Shown: positions 35,920 to 46,388 of the stretch, in pieces
How the letters are laid out: each line of letters starts with the position of its first letter
How positions within the stretch are numbered: the first letter of the stretch is position 1
Source: Pseudomonas sp. HN11
Lineage (GTDB): Bacteria; Pseudomonadota; Gammaproteobacteria; Pseudomonadales; Pseudomonadaceae
DNA length: 64,000 nucleotides
Assembly (NCBI RefSeq): GCF_021390155.1
Contig: NZ_CP089985.1
Coordinates: 3,173,001 to 3,237,000 of the forward strand
Direction: 5' to 3'
Made by a program: the position numbers and the translations under genes
The notes under the pieces: model-generated
What the model was told of the DNA's origin: nothing
What the model saw: the letters and a program-made list of their open reading frames with translations, nothing else
Database searches by the model: none

Positions 35920-36819
35920 TCAGTGCCCGCGACTTCTGTAGGTGCTCGGTGTCAGCCCCGTCTGCTTTTTGAATGTCTTGGAAAAATGCGCCGAGTCGGC
36001 AAATCCCCAATAGCTGGCGATCTCGGTGATCGAACGATGCGCACAAACGGGGTCGCGCAGATCCTGCGCCGCCTTCAATAACCTCTCGCGCAGAATGTAC
36101 CGGCAAACACTATCGCCACTGGCTTCGAACAGCCTATAGAGCTGGCGGTTGGAAATACCCAACTCTTCGGACAACGACGCCGGCGACAGCCGCGGTGAGT
36201 CGAGCCGCTGCAGGATGATCGATTGCACTTCATGCAACTGCCATCCGGGCGAGTGGTCGCTGACGCGGTACTCCAGCACCGACTCAAGCAAGGCAACCAA
36301 TGCTCGTTGCACGCCGTCGCCATCCTGCGGGCAAGACCACTGAGCCAGCTCGCCTCCAGCAACCTGACGCACCAGCGTACCAAGCAGTTGGCCACAGACT
36401 CCCGTGGTCGACAGCTTGCCGAAGCGGGTACGGTCCAGGCCCTTGAACAGCTCACGCGGCAGAGGGATCGACACATGGGAAAACAATCCCTGAGGAGTCA
36501 TTTTCACCCCCTCGGAAAAGTCGAGTAAAGCGAGGTCACCCGCGCGCAGGTCAACCACCCTGTCCCCCAGCTCAATGGCCATTGACCCCTGCTGTTGTAA
36601 CACAAGGAAACACCGGCCCGCTGAATCGCGCACGCTGGCCCGACCAGCCTTGGCAATCACGTTGGCATTGCTACGGATGTGCGCAACAGCTGTGCTGCCC
36701 ATCAGCGTTTGTTTCATTTCCCCGATGAAAAGGCTCTGGCAGTGGTCATAGCGTGTTTCGAAACGACCGCAAACCAGGTTCACACTTTCGTTCCATGCCG
36801 ACAACGCCTGACCACTCAT
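35920..36819 (-). CDS. AraC-family transcriptional activator (FeaR-like)
   Basis: Regulator of 299 residues with an N-terminal AraC-binding-like domain and C-terminal double helix-turn-helix (SEELGISNRQLYRLFEASGD and ITEIASYWGFADSAHFSKTF). The ending LTPSTYRSRGH resembles FeaR, the activator of aromatic amine and aldehyde oxidation genes; this is a resemblance, not proof. The start follows GGAGAGTATCA. It reads toward the porin/NTF2 pair and is divergent from a chemoreceptor gene. Confidence 0.85.
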   Translation of the reverse strand: MSGQALSAWNESVNLVCGRFETRYDHCQSLFIGEMKQTLMGSTAVAHIRSNANVIAKAGRASVRDSAGRCFLVLQQQGSMAIELGDRVVDLRAGDLALLDFSEGVKMTPQGLFSHVSIPLPRELFKGLDRTRFGKLSTTGVCGQLLGTLVRQVAGGELAQWSCPQDGDGVQRALVALLESVLEYRVSDHSPGWQLHEVQSIILQRLDSPRLSPASLSEELGISNRQLYRLFEASGDSVCRYILRERLLKAAQDLRDPVCAHRSITEIASYWGFADSAHFSKTFKKQTGLTPSTYRSRGH

Positions 36820-37056
36820 TGATACTCTCCTAGGGAGACGCCCACTATTAGTGCGTTTTTCACGTGATTTTGGTAACAAAAAAGTCCACTTTTATTGACC
36901 AAGCACAGAGCGCGCCAACTCGTGAAAGAATCCACTGGGAGGCCGTTATTTGTCTGCCGCTGCCAAGCCTTTGTGCAAGGGCGCCAGCACATATAGTTTG
37001 CAGCCCAAGCCCGATAGCCTGTGGTGTCAACCACCCGCTGCGGAATCCAACACACC

Positions 37057-39198
37057 ATGACTCTCGCATTGAGTATTCAAAACAAGATCGCCTTGCTGGC
37101 AAGCGTCTGCCTGGCCGCAATATTGGCACTGGTTGTGGGACTGTCCCTTGAGCAACGCCAAACTAGTGAAGATTTGATGCTCGGCGCGTCGGGTCAGTTG
37201 TTGCTCACGGCCGCCCAACGCAACTTGCAGGCCGAAGGTCAATCCCAGGCCCTGACCATCCAACAAGGATTCAGCCAAACGTACGAGTTTGGTCAAGGCC
37301 TCAGCCGTCAGGTGATGCACCTGCGTGATCGCGCCGACAAGAGTCCGGCGGCATCCCGCGCACTGAGGAAGGACTTGGCACAGGTACTGCGAAAGGCAAT
37401 TACCGAACGCCCCGAGTTGCTGGGCCTGTTCGTTGCCTTCGAACCCGACGCTTTGGATGGTCACGATACAGAATTCAAAGGCCAGCAAGCGCTGGCCAGC
37501 AACGACAGCGGGCGCTTCTCGATGTACTGGCTGCAGCCCTCGCCCGGCAAGCTGGAAATGATCCCGGGCGATGAACAGCTCTTAGCCAATACCTCGCTAG
37601 GCCCCAGTGGCGCGCCGTTCAACACCTTCTTCACCTGCGCCCGCGACCATGCCAAAGCCTGCCTGCTCGACCCTTACGTCGACACTTCAAGCGCGCCAGC
37701 GCGGCTGGTCACCACGATTGCCATGCCGCTGATTGAAAACGGCAAAGTCGTGGCAGTGCTGGGAATGGACATCAGCCTGGAGACCTTGCAACGGAATGCT
37801 CAAAAAGCCAGCGCCAGTATCTATGACGGCCAGGGCGGCATTTCGATTGTGAGCGCGGCGGGCGTAATCGCCGGTGACAGCCTTCACCCGGAGCAACTGG
37901 GCAAGCAGTTGCAAACGATAATTCCCGCACAGGCGGCCGATGCGCTCAAGGCTATGCGCGAAGCGCAGGTGCGCACCCTTGAAAATGATCAACGAATCAG
38001 CGTAATCGTGCCGATCCGGCCGTTCGCCGATACAACACCGTGGGGCGTGGTCGTCACCATCAAAAAAGACATATTGGCTGCCCCGGTGGTTAACTTGAAG
38101 GACCAGATGCACGCGCAACGCGTTAGAAGCCTGCTGCTTGAACTCGTCCTGGGCATTGCGGCAGCGATACTGGGGGTCGCAATGATGTGGCTGACGGCCC
38201 GCAGCGTTACCCGCCCCCTGCTGCGCGTGGCTCGAATGCTGGAGGATATCGCCGATGGCGAAGGCGATCTCACGCGGCGCTTGGCGTACCCGGCCAGGGA
38301 TGAACTGGGCCGAGTGTGCAACGCCTTCGACCGGTTCCTGGATCAATTGCAACCGGTGATCGCTGCGGTGCAGCGGGCCGTCCATAACGCACGCGAGACG
38401 GCCGACCAGTCGGCCCAGGTCTCCAGCCGCACCCATGCCGGCATGCAACAGCAGATTCGCGAGTTCGAACAAATGGCCACCGCCCTGCACGAGATGTCAG
38501 CGACGTCGCAGGATGCCGCCCGGAGCGCCGCGCAGGCAGCGGATGCCGCGCGGCATGCCGACCAGGCCACCGGCAATGGGGTGCGCGTGATCGAAAACAC
38601 GGCCCAGGGCATCCAGGCCCTGGCCACCGGCATGAGCAAAGGCATGGTGCGTCTGCAAGCATTGTCGTCGAGCAGTCAACAGATAGGCACGGTCATGGAA
38701 GTCATTCTCTCTATCGCTCGGCAAACCAATCTGCTCGCCCTCAATGCCGCTATCGAAGCCGCGCGGGCCGGTGATGCAGGTCGAGGATTTGCAGTGGTGG
38801 CCGATGAAGTCCGAAGCCTCGCCCAGCGCACGCAGGCGTCGGTCGAAGAGATCGGTGTCGTGGTCGAAAACCTGCACAACGGCACCCACGATGTGACGAC
38901 GGCGATGCAGCAGAGTCATGACCTGGCCCAACAAAATGCCACCGAGGCGCGCCTGGCACTTGACGCGCTGGAACAGATCCGCACGGCGGTCGGCATCATC
39001 ACCGACATGAACGTACAGATAGCCTGCGCCACGGAAGAACAGAGCAGCGTCGCCGAAGAGATCAATCGCAACGTCGAAGCGGTGCGCGACGTCACGGCCT
39101 CGCTTTCGACCCAGGCCGAACGCTCGGCGAACATCAGCCAGCAACTGAACGAACTGGCCACCGAGCAACAAGCGCTAGTGCAGAAGTTCAAGACCTGA
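37057..39198 (+). CDS. Methyl-accepting chemotaxis protein with large (dCACHE-like) sensor
   Basis: Chemoreceptor of 713 residues: TM1 at about 10-30, a periplasmic domain of about 330 residues ([20 protein letters not shown] with MDISLETL is typical of dCACHE membrane-proximal modules), TM2 near residue 370 ([15 protein letters not shown]), HAMP, and the signalling tip [20 protein letters not shown]. Sensors of this type bind amino acids, amines or organic acids. The neighbouring amine-oxidation and porin genes make an amine ligand worth testing. ATG preferred to an upstream GTG. Confidence 0.9.
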   Translation: MTLALSIQNKIALLASVCLAAILALVVGLSLEQRQTSEDLMLGASGQLLLTAAQRNLQAEGQSQALTIQQGFSQTYEFGQGLSRQVMHLRDRADKSPAASRALRKDLAQVLRKAITERPELLGLFVAFEPDALDGHDTEFKGQQALASNDSGRFSMYWLQPSPGKLEMIPGDEQLLANTSLGPSGAPFNTFFTCARDHAKACLLDPYVDTSSAPARLVTTIAMPLIENGKVVAVLGMDISLETLQRNAQKASASIYDGQGGISIVSAAGVIAGDSLHPEQLGKQLQTIIPAQAADALKAMREAQVRTLENDQRISVIVPIRPFADTTPWGVVVTIKKDILAAPVVNLKDQMHAQRVRSLLLELVLGIAAAILGVAMMWLTARSVTRPLLRVARMLEDIADGEGDLTRRLAYPARDELGRVCNAFDRFLDQLQPVIAAVQRAVHNARETADQSAQVSSRTHAGMQQQIREFEQMATALHEMSATSQDAARSAAQAADAARHADQATGNGVRVIENTAQGIQALATGMSKGMVRLQALSSSSQQIGTVMEVILSIARQTNLLALNAAIEAARAGDAGRGFAVVADEVRSLAQRTQASVEEIGVVVENLHNGTHDVTTAMQQSHDLAQQNATEARLALDALEQIRTAVGIITDMNVQIACATEEQSSVAEEINRNVEAVRDVTASLSTQAERSANISQQLNELATEQQALVQKFKT

Positions 39199-39238
39199 GT
39201 GCACGGCCGGCCCCCTTTCCATCACCCAGGATGCACCC

Positions 39239-39802
39239 ATGTTTAAGATCGCTTTACTGACGTTAGCCCTGACATGCACACCTGTACTTGCCGAGACGAA
39301 TATGAATTCAAAAACAGATGAAACCGCATTTGCGGCGCTGATGCACAAGGAAGTCACCAACCGAGCCACGGCTCGCTACGCCATCGAAGCCATTCTGAAT
39401 CGGGATCAGCCGCAGGCGGCCAGGCAATTCTGGAGTAGCTATCAGGCGCTTGAAACGTTGAATGAGGAGATCTACGCAGTACCGGCCACACAATTGCGTG
39501 TAGAGCCCAACCGCTTCAGCGCATGGCTCAAAGGCCAGTCAGCGGCTTTGTACTACTGGCTGGCGCCCAAGCGCATGATCAAGACCATGGCGCAGGCCAC
39601 CGGGGAGTATTACAAAGAGCTGAATTCCGATGCCGCGCAGGTGCCTGCACGGCATGAGAGTTTCTATCAGTATGTGTTGCACCAGGAAAATGTCCAGGTT
39701 GAAGCGTTTGCCCTGGCAAACAAGGATGATTACGCCACCGCCAGCGAACGCCTGGCGGCGTTCGTCAACGCTCAACGCAACAATGCGGTGCGCGCTGAAT
39801 AA
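39239..39802 (+). CDS. Secreted protein of unknown function
   Basis: Protein of 187 residues with a short signal peptide (FKIALLTLALTCTPVLAETN). The mature part is mostly helical (AARQFWSSYQALETLNEEIY, ESFYQYVLHQENVQVEAFAL) and has no motif I recognise. It lies 40 bases after the chemoreceptor in the same direction, so it may be cotranscribed; a periplasmic accessory to ligand sensing is possible but not shown. Confidence 0.65.
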   Translation: MFKIALLTLALTCTPVLAETNMNSKTDETAFAALMHKEVTNRATARYAIEAILNRDQPQAARQFWSSYQALETLNEEIYAVPATQLRVEPNRFSAWLKGQSAALYYWLAPKRMIKTMAQATGEYYKELNSDAAQVPARHESFYQYVLHQENVQVEAFALANKDDYATASERLAAFVNAQRNNAVRAE

Positions 39803-39818
39803 CAGCTTGTCACCTGAC

Positions 39819-41030
39819 TTACAGTCTGGACATGACTGCGGTGTCTGAATCCCTGGCGCGATTGAACGCCAGTTGAGCCTTCAACACCGCAGCACCATAG
39901 ATGGCCAGAACCGACACCGAACAGGCTCCAGAGAACACCAATACCGCTGAATATCCAAACGCCTCAATCAAGAACCCACCGATCGCCGGCCCAAATGCCG
40001 CTCCGAGAGACAGGCACAGCGCACCCAGCGCGACAAGCTTGCCCGAAAGATCGAATTCGGCCATGACGCCAAAGGTATAAGCCAGCACGAAGCTGATCGA
40101 AAACAGAAAGCAGATAACCCCTACGACATAGGTCGTCAGAGAGGCGAACTGCGCCAACGCCACCAGGCCCAGCAACTCCGCGAGGATAATTACCGCCACC
40201 GGCATGAAGCGCCCCACCTTGAGGCCGATCGCCGATGCGATGAAACCGCCGCCTGCATTGATCAAAAAGCCCAGCGCCAGCACCATCCCGATGGTATCGG
40301 AGGTCAGCCCGGTCTTTTTCCCCATCAGTTCGAGGAACGCCCACACCGACATGATGCCGGTCAGGAAAACCAGGCTGGCCACCAGACTCAACCATACGAT
40401 GGCGCGACTCTCGGTGCTGGCAATCTGCACAGCAGCGTCGGATGCGTCCAATTGGCGCTCGCTACGGCGCGGCACCCATGGCAGCGGCAGAATGCCCATC
40501 ACCACCATGGCAAGGGCGATGGTGATCAACATGCCTTCAAAGCCCCACACCGGCGCCACCGCAACCGGTAGCAGGATGAGCAGGAAGGCGCCCGGTACCG
40601 TCTCGATACCCAGCTTGAAACCAAACGCACGTTCAGGCTGAGAGCTGTCACCGAAAATCGTCATGGCCAACGCATACAACGCGCCTGTCCCAGCGCCCGC
40701 CAAAGCCATGATCACCAACAGCATTTCATAAGAAGGCTCGCGCAGGACAAACAACACCGCGCCCACCACCAGCGCCGACGAAAGCGCCGAAATAACTCGC
40801 CAGCTAAGCCGGTGAATCCATAGCAATGACGCCAGCCCGAACGCGCCAAACCCAAGATTCATGGCCATCGCGAGATTACCCAGCTGGTGTTCGCCAAGCC
40901 CGAATCGCTCGGCAAACGCCCCAAACAGCACGGGTAGAACGTTCAATAACAGTGCGCCCGCCCCCGAGACAAGCCCTGCACACAGGTAGACGGAGGTTTT
41001 ATCGATCGGATTTTTTTTTGTAGTTTTCAT
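39819..41030 (-). CDS. MFS transporter
   Basis: Inner-membrane transporter of 403 residues with about 12 helices. FGLGEHQLGNLAMAMNLGFG in the first half and the LPWVPRRSERQLDASDAA central loop are typical of MFS proteins of the YbfB/cyanate-like kind. It is encoded just downstream of an FAD amine oxidase-like gene (39-base gap) and probably imports its substrate. The start follows a run of T on the plus strand, that is a poly-A leader on the message. Confidence 0.82.
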   Translation of the reverse strand: MKTTKKNPIDKTSVYLCAGLVSGAGALLLNVLPVLFGAFAERFGLGEHQLGNLAMAMNLGFGAFGLASLLWIHRLSWRVISALSSALVVGAVLFVLREPSYEMLLVIMALAGAGTGALYALAMTIFGDSSQPERAFGFKLGIETVPGAFLLILLPVAVAPVWGFEGMLITIALAMVVMGILPLPWVPRRSERQLDASDAAVQIASTESRAIVWLSLVASLVFLTGIMSVWAFLELMGKKTGLTSDTIGMVLALGFLINAGGGFIASAIGLKVGRFMPVAVIILAELLGLVALAQFASLTTYVVGVICFLFSISFVLAYTFGVMAEFDLSGKLVALGALCLSLGAAFGPAIGGFLIEAFGYSAVLVFSGACSVSVLAIYGAAVLKAQLAFNRARDSDTAVMSRL

Positions 41031-41069
41031 TCAGGTATCCCGGCTTGATAAACAGAATCGGACGTATGC

Positions 41070-42377
41070 TTAACGACGGCCTACACGGTAGGCATTGAGT
41101 TGGCGAGAAACCTTGCCCAGGGAGCACAGCACGGCCCTGAAGCGGTCCTTGCCGAAAATACGCTTGCGCGGAATCGAACTCATCGCGTCCCAGGCCGGCG
41201 AGCCGCCGCTCATGCCGTCGGCGATGACTCTGGCGATCACCTGGCTGGGCGTGACTCCGAACCCGGAATAGCCCTGCACATAGAACACATTTGAATGCTC
41301 ATCCAACGTGCCGACCTGCGGAAAGAGGTTCAACGAGCAATCCATCGGGCCTCCCCATGCCAAATCGATTTTGGTAGTGGCAAGGTAGGGAAACAGCCTC
41401 AGCATCTTTTTGTGGTTCCACGCCTTCAGGTCCAGCGGGACATACTCAAGCAGCATGCCGGCGGTGCCGTACATCAGCCGGTTATCCGCCGTGATCCGGT
41501 AATAATCGATGATCGGCGTGATATCGCTGAAGGCACCACGGATCGGGCTGATGCGCTCGATCATTTCGTTGGTCAGCGGCTCGGTGACCGTATTGAACGC
41601 GTAGACGTTGATGGTGGACTTGTCGAGTGACCGGTCCAGCTTGTTGAGAAACGCCCCGCATGCAAACAGCAGCTTGTTAGCCTTGACCGAACCTTTCGCC
41701 GTGCGCACGGTGATTTTGGGCCCATAGTTCACTTCAAGCACAGGTGACTGCTCGAAAATCCTGCCTTCATGAATTTCGGTAAAGGCCTGCGCCTGCCCCA
41801 GCAGCAGGTTCAGCGAATGGATATGCCCATTGCCCATATGCTTGAGCGCGCAGGTATAGATATCGGCCCCGACAATACTGCGTACCTCTGAACCTTCCAG
41901 GTAAGCGATTTCCTGATCCGGGTTCAGGCTCTGGAAGTCTTTGGCCCAGGACTGCAAGAGCTTGCCCTGACGTTTGTTGAACCCCATGTAACCGTAACCG
42001 TGGCGGAAGTCAGCCTGGATGTCATACCGAGCGATGCGCTGCCTGATCAGGCTCGCGCCCAGGTCGCTGATCTCGAAGATTGCCTTGAGTCCCTCGGGGC
42101 CGACGTCCTTTTCGATGTTCTCCAGATCATGGCCGATGCCCGCCATGACGTGGCCTCCATTACGACCCGAACCGCCGAAGCCCAGGTAATTGGCTTCCAG
42201 CACCACCACGTTGGTGATGCCCCGCTCGGCCAGTTCCAGCGCGGTGTTGATACCCGAAAAACCGCCCCCGATGATCACGACCTCAGCCTCGATATCTGCT
42301 TCGAGGTCCCGATAGTGCAGGTCGTATTTTCGGGTCATGGTGTAGTACGAAGAAGGGTTTTCCAGAGACAGCGACAT
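41070..42377 (-). CDS. FAD-dependent oxidoreductase, amine oxidase of the PuuB type
   Basis: DAO-fold flavoenzyme of 435 residues. The FAD motif is VVIIGGGFSGINTALELAERG (residues 33-53, given here in part), then GFGGSGRNGGHVMAG, typical of gamma-glutamylputrescine oxidases and related amine oxidases, and a C-terminal VQGYSGFGVTPSQV. It would oxidise a secondary or primary amine to an imine with O2 or another acceptor. Probably cotranscribed with the MFS gene behind it. Confidence 0.82.
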   Translation of the reverse strand: MSLSLENPSSYYTMTRKYDLHYRDLEADIEAEVVIIGGGFSGINTALELAERGITNVVVLEANYLGFGGSGRNGGHVMAGIGHDLENIEKDVGPEGLKAIFEISDLGASLIRQRIARYDIQADFRHGYGYMGFNKRQGKLLQSWAKDFQSLNPDQEIAYLEGSEVRSIVGADIYTCALKHMGNGHIHSLNLLLGQAQAFTEIHEGRIFEQSPVLEVNYGPKITVRTAKGSVKANKLLFACGAFLNKLDRSLDKSTINVYAFNTVTEPLTNEMIERISPIRGAFSDITPIIDYYRITADNRLMYGTAGMLLEYVPLDLKAWNHKKMLRLFPYLATTKIDLAWGGPMDCSLNLFPQVGTLDEHSNVFYVQGYSGFGVTPSQVIARVIADGMSGGSPAWDAMSSIPRKRIFGKDRFRAVLCSLGKVSRQLNAYRVGRR

Positions 42378-42498
42378 ACCAGCCTACCTTTTTATTATCA
42401 GGGCCTATCACGTCTACAGTGTGGAACGGATTGGCTTGACTGGCATGTCCAATATTGCCGAATTCTTGGTCAGGGCTGACACTCATTCGCACGTTGAC

Positions 42499-43695
42499 TC
42501 AAGCCTGCATGGCGACCGCCCGGGCAGGCATGCGAAGGATCGCACCATAAGCAAGCAACGAGCCCAACCCGCAACACCCCACCACCAGGCACATTGGCCA
42601 GGCGGTGCCATCAGCCAAGTGGCTGACCCACAGACTGGCCAGCGCCCCGGTGGCGAATTGCACCGAAACTCCCAAGGCCACGCTCGCGCCGGCCTGGCGT
42701 GGAAACAGCGTCATCAGACTCGCCATGCAATTGGCGCCGATCAAACCAGTCACGCCCATGTACAGCACCATGCAACACACGATGCTCGCCAGCCCGCCCC
42801 ATTCGGTAGCCCCGACCAGCATCAGCGCCAGCCCTGCCCCGCTCGCCAGCACCGCGCCTACCCCGAGCATGCGTTGCGGGCCGAAACGGCCCACCCAGCG
42901 TGCGTTGATAAAGGTCACCAGGATGATGCCGAGGATATTCAGGGCGAACAATGCGCTGAACACCCGCGGCGAGACGCCGAAGTACACGACGTACACAAAA
43001 GGCGACGCGGTGATAAAGGCGAACATGCCGCCAAACGCCAGGGCCATGCACAGGATCAGTGCCACCGCCTTCGGTTGCCGGGCGATGGCAAGGTAGGCCG
43101 CGAACGCCGCCTGCACGGACGCACCGCGCTGCTGCACGGGCAAACTTTCCTTCAGGGTCAAAGCGACCAGCAGCAGGCACAGGCTGGACAGAATGAACAA
43201 CGCGGCGAAGATCGTGCGCCAGCCCTGGATCAGCACCAGCCAGGTGCCGATCATCGGCGCGACCAGTGTCGCCATCATGGTCAGCACGTGCATCCACGAC
43301 AGCACTCTGGCGGCCTCCACCAGGCCGACAAGGTCCCTGGCAACGGCGCGAGCCAGCACCAGCGCGCCCGCGCCCCCCAGCGCCTGGAAAAAGCGCCAGG
43401 CAATCAGTTGTTCGACACTGCCGGCAAACAGACAACCCAGGGTCGCCGCCACGTACAACACCAGGCTGCCGAGCAGCAACGGGCGCCGGCCATAGCGGTC
43501 GGACAACGGGCCGTAGCACAGCATGCCCAGGCACAGTCCGGCGAGAAACGCGCTGATGGTGTGCTGCACTTGCGCGGTGCTGGTCGACAGGTCCTCGGCG
43601 ATTTGCGGGAAGCTGGGCAGGTAAGTGTCAATCGAAAACGGCCCGAAGGCCGTCAGTGATGAGAGCAATACAATCAGGCGTGCTCGCGGTTTCAT
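42499..43695 (-). CDS. Bcr/CflA family MFS transporter
   Basis: Efflux-type transporter of 398 residues; FGPFSIDTYLPSFPQIAEDL near the start and YGPLSDRYGRRP in loop 2-3 are family signatures. It begins inside the stop codon of the alpha/beta hydrolase gene (ATGA), so it belongs to the amine-oxidation operon rather than being a stand-alone drug pump. It may move the amine or a product across the membrane. Confidence 0.85.
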   Translation of the reverse strand: MKPRARLIVLLSSLTAFGPFSIDTYLPSFPQIAEDLSTSTAQVQHTISAFLAGLCLGMLCYGPLSDRYGRRPLLLGSLVLYVAATLGCLFAGSVEQLIAWRFFQALGGAGALVLARAVARDLVGLVEAARVLSWMHVLTMMATLVAPMIGTWLVLIQGWRTIFAALFILSSLCLLLVALTLKESLPVQQRGASVQAAFAAYLAIARQPKAVALILCMALAFGGMFAFITASPFVYVVYFGVSPRVFSALFALNILGIILVTFINARWVGRFGPQRMLGVGAVLASGAGLALMLVGATEWGGLASIVCCMVLYMGVTGLIGANCMASLMTLFPRQAGASVALGVSVQFATGALASLWVSHLADGTAWPMCLVVGCCGLGSLLAYGAILRMPARAVAMQA

Positions 43696-44540
43696 TGGCT
43701 GGGGATCGCGAGGCTGTCAAGGAACGCGATGACCAGCCGGTTGAACGTCTCGCTCTGATCGTCATGCACGTAGTGGCTTGCGTCCGCGACTTCGGCGGTG
43801 CGCACCTGCGCATTACTGTCGCGCATGGCTTGCAACGTCGTCGCCGGCAAGAAATCCGAGCGCGCGCCGCGGATGAACAGGGTCGGGCAATCCAGGGCGC
43901 GCACCGCTGGCCACAGGTCGGTCGGCTCGATACTCAGGCGCGCCTCGGCAATGCCTTGCTGATCGTGGCGCCAGGTGATAGCGCCGGCGCTTGCTTTCAT
44001 CGAATGGGCCAGCCGGGAGGCCAGGCCCTGCTCCGACAAGCCAGGGCGTGACATTTGCCAGAACGCGCGTGCGGCCTCCCAATTGTCGAATTGCAATGGG
44101 GTCTGGTTCATCTCGCGGCGAATGCGTGCGGCGCCGTCACCCTGGCTCGAAGAACCGGGACCGATGTCTTCAATGATCAGGCCCAGCAGGCGGCCCGGGT
44201 TTTGCCGTGCGTATTCCAATGCGTTGGCGCCGCCCAGCGAGTGCCCCAGCAAGACGAAATGCCGCAGGCCGGCGTGGCTGACAAAATCCTCCAAGTCCTC
44301 GACATAGGACTGCGTGTGGTAGCTGGCGGGCGGTGCCCAGTCGCTCAGGCCGCGACCACGCTGGTCCAGGGCGTAGACGCACCAAACAGGGTCGAGCGCC
44401 TCGACCAGTGATTCCCAGGTCTGCGCGTAGGCACGCAAACCGTGCAGCAGGACCAGAGGCACGCCGTTGGGGTTGCCCCAGCGTAGAACATGCAGGTTCA
44501 GGCCTGCGCGATTGGTGAAGAAACTGCTGTGTGGGTGCAT
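43692..44540 (-). CDS. Alpha/beta hydrolase
   Basis: Hydrolase of 282 residues with the catalytic triad in view: nucleophile Ser in LLGHSLGGANAL (about residue 103), Asp in RGARSDFL (about residue 230) and His in ADASHYVHDD (about residue 260). The oxyanion motif is LLHGLRAYAQTW. An ester or amide made in the surrounding pathway is a likely substrate. The ATG with GGAG seven bases ahead was chosen over a longer in-frame opening. It lies 41 bases from the FAD gene upstream. Confidence 0.85.
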   Translation of the reverse strand: MHPHSSFFTNRAGLNLHVLRWGNPNGVPLVLLHGLRAYAQTWESLVEALDPVWCVYALDQRGRGLSDWAPPASYHTQSYVEDLEDFVSHAGLRHFVLLGHSLGGANALEYARQNPGRLLGLIIEDIGPGSSSQGDGAARIRREMNQTPLQFDNWEAARAFWQMSRPGLSEQGLASRLAHSMKASAGAITWRHDQQGIAEARLSIEPTDLWPAVRALDCPTLFIRGARSDFLPATTLQAMRDSNAQVRTAEVADASHYVHDDQSETFNRLVIAFLDSLAIPSQ

Positions 44541-44581
44541 AGCGTTGCTCCGCGCCTGCAGTGGCATGGGTTGGGGCCGGG

Positions 44582-45874
44582 TTAGAAACGATCGAAGCGA
44601 TACGGGCTCGGATCGATGATCGGGGTGTGCCCACTGACAATATCAGCCGCCAACTGTCCCGCCGCCGGCGATGTGCCGAAGCCGTGCCCGGAGAAACCGG
44701 TGGCCACGCTCAGGCCGGGGATTTGCGCGACCGCGCCGATCACCGGGTTGGAATCCGGGGTCACATCGATCGTACCGGCCCAGGCTTGGGCGATCCTCGC
44801 TTGCTCGAATACCGGCCAGGCCGCGATGAGATTGTTCATCGCATCGTTATTGAGCTGCGGGTTGGCGGCCGGGTCCTGCACGCGCACCCGTTCGAACGGG
44901 CTCAGACTGTCAGCCGACCAACGCCGTGACAACGCGAGATCTTTGAAAAAGTACTTGCCCAGCGACACATTCAACACGCTGCGCTGCGCACGGAACTGAG
45001 GCATGTATTGCTTGGCCAGCAACAGGTGGTCCAAGGTCAGGAAGGCGTCCAGCTTGCCGCGCTGGGTAATGATGAAGCCGCCGTCCTTGTGTTTGCGAAA
45101 GGAAAAATCCGGCGCGCCCACGGCTATTTCGGTGGGGCCTTGCATCGGCTGGGTACGCAACACCGAACAGGTCAAGGCCAGGGTCGGCAATGACACGCCG
45201 AGGTTGCCCAGGAAGCGCCGCGACCACATGCCACCGGCCAGCAACACCTGATCGCAGCGGATCTCGCCTTTTTCAGTGACCACGCCGCTGACCTTGCCGG
45301 CGGACCTCTGCAACGTACGCACCGCGCACTGTTCGATGATCACCACGCCCAGGGCCATGGCGGCCTTGGCAATCGCACTGCTGGCCAGGGTCGGCTCGGC
45401 GCGCGCATCGGACGGCGTATAGATACCGCCGGCCCACGCCTGCGCGCCGCCCGGTACCCGCTGCGCGATCTCGTGATTGCTCAGCAACCGCGAGTCCAGG
45501 GACAGGTGTTCGACCGATTTGAGCCAGCTTTCATGCATCGCCATTTGCGCTTCGTTGCGCGCGACGAACATGATGCCCTCTTGCCGGTAGCCCACATCCG
45601 CGCCAACCCGTTCGGGCATTTGCGCCCACAAGCGGTCTGCGGCCAGGGCCAACGGGATATCGTGGGCATGACGGCTGGTCTTGCGCACCCAGCCCAGGTT
45701 GCGGGAGGACTGTTCGCCGGCGATACGGCCTTTTTCCAGCACCACCACCGGGATGTTGCGTTCGGCCAGAGTCAGAGCGGCCGTCAGGCCGATGATCCCG
45801 CCGCCAATGATGACGACGGACGTAGCGGTGGGGAACTGGGTGGACGTATTCACGGGCGCAATAGTCGGGGCCAT
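44582..45874 (-). CDS. FAD-dependent oxidoreductase (DadA/SoxA-like amine oxidase)
   Basis: DAO-family flavoenzyme of 430 residues with the FAD motif VVIIGGGIIGLTAALTLAER near residue 20 and the C-terminal VATGFSGHGFGTSPAAGQLA. In this operon it is followed in evolution-conserved style by RidA and an ornithine cyclodeaminase-like protein, so it is a good candidate for the catalytic half of an amine (possibly tyramine) oxidase. The ATG was selected because the 28 upstream in-frame codons are rich in Arg and Pro and do not look like family sequence. Confidence 0.8.
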   Translation of the reverse strand: MAPTIAPVNTSTQFPTATSVVIIGGGIIGLTAALTLAERNIPVVVLEKGRIAGEQSSRNLGWVRKTSRHAHDIPLALAADRLWAQMPERVGADVGYRQEGIMFVARNEAQMAMHESWLKSVEHLSLDSRLLSNHEIAQRVPGGAQAWAGGIYTPSDARAEPTLASSAIAKAAMALGVVIIEQCAVRTLQRSAGKVSGVVTEKGEIRCDQVLLAGGMWSRRFLGNLGVSLPTLALTCSVLRTQPMQGPTEIAVGAPDFSFRKHKDGGFIITQRGKLDAFLTLDHLLLAKQYMPQFRAQRSVLNVSLGKYFFKDLALSRRWSADSLSPFERVRVQDPAANPQLNNDAMNNLIAAWPVFEQARIAQAWAGTIDVTPDSNPVIGAVAQIPGLSVATGFSGHGFGTSPAAGQLAADIVSGHTPIIDPSPYRFDRF

Positions 45875-45932
45875 GATCAATACTCGCAAAACAATAAAGG
45901 TCGGCCGCGCGGGCGCACGGCCGTGCAGCGGA

Positions 45933-46355
45933 TTACTGCGCCAGGCGAATGACTTCAACCTGCGCCTTCGAGGCGTTGCGGTAAGCCGTCACTTCCAGTT
46001 CCACCTTGTAGACCGTCGAGCCCAATGGTGGGCACGTCACGGTACTGGCCGGGTCGACGCCGCGAAACTTCTCGCCGATCAGGGCCATTACCGCCGGCAC
46101 GTCCTTGGGGTCCTGGATGAACACCCGCGAGCACACCACATCGGTCAGGCTTGCATCCACGGCGGCCAGGGCATTTTCGATGTTGGCGAACACCTGGTGC
46201 GTCTGCTCCAGGATGTCTTCCGGGATCAATTTGGTTTGCGGATTGCGGCCGGCGGTATTGGATACGTAGATCCAATTGTCCACCACCACCAGGCGCGAAT
46301 AGCTGGCCTGGTCTTCAAACGGCGAACCAGTCTTGAGCTTGATGATTTTTGTCAT
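45933..46355 (-). CDS. RidA family enamine/imine deaminase
   Basis: Protein of 140 residues of the YjgF/YER057c/UK114 fold, forming trimers. VVVDNWIYVSNTAGRNPQTK, CSRVFIQD with the conserved Arg, and the C-terminal VELEVTAYR strand are diagnostic. It hydrolyses reactive imines to carbonyl compounds, which suits a location between two amine oxidation genes. Confidence 0.9.
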   Translation of the reverse strand: MTKIIKLKTGSPFEDQASYSRLVVVDNWIYVSNTAGRNPQTKLIPEDILEQTHQVFANIENALAAVDASLTDVVCSRVFIQDPKDVPAVMALIGEKFRGVDPASTVTCPPLGSTVYKVELEVTAYRNASKAQVEVIRLAQ

Positions 46356-46388
46356 GTTGAAGGTCTCGTCAGTTGGGTAAGGAATGGC

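Noticed and set aside
42421..43659. 412-codon open frame on the plus strand opposite the Bcr/CflA transporter
   Set aside because: Gln/His/Arg-rich shadow typical of the antisense of a membrane protein gene; no domain seen.
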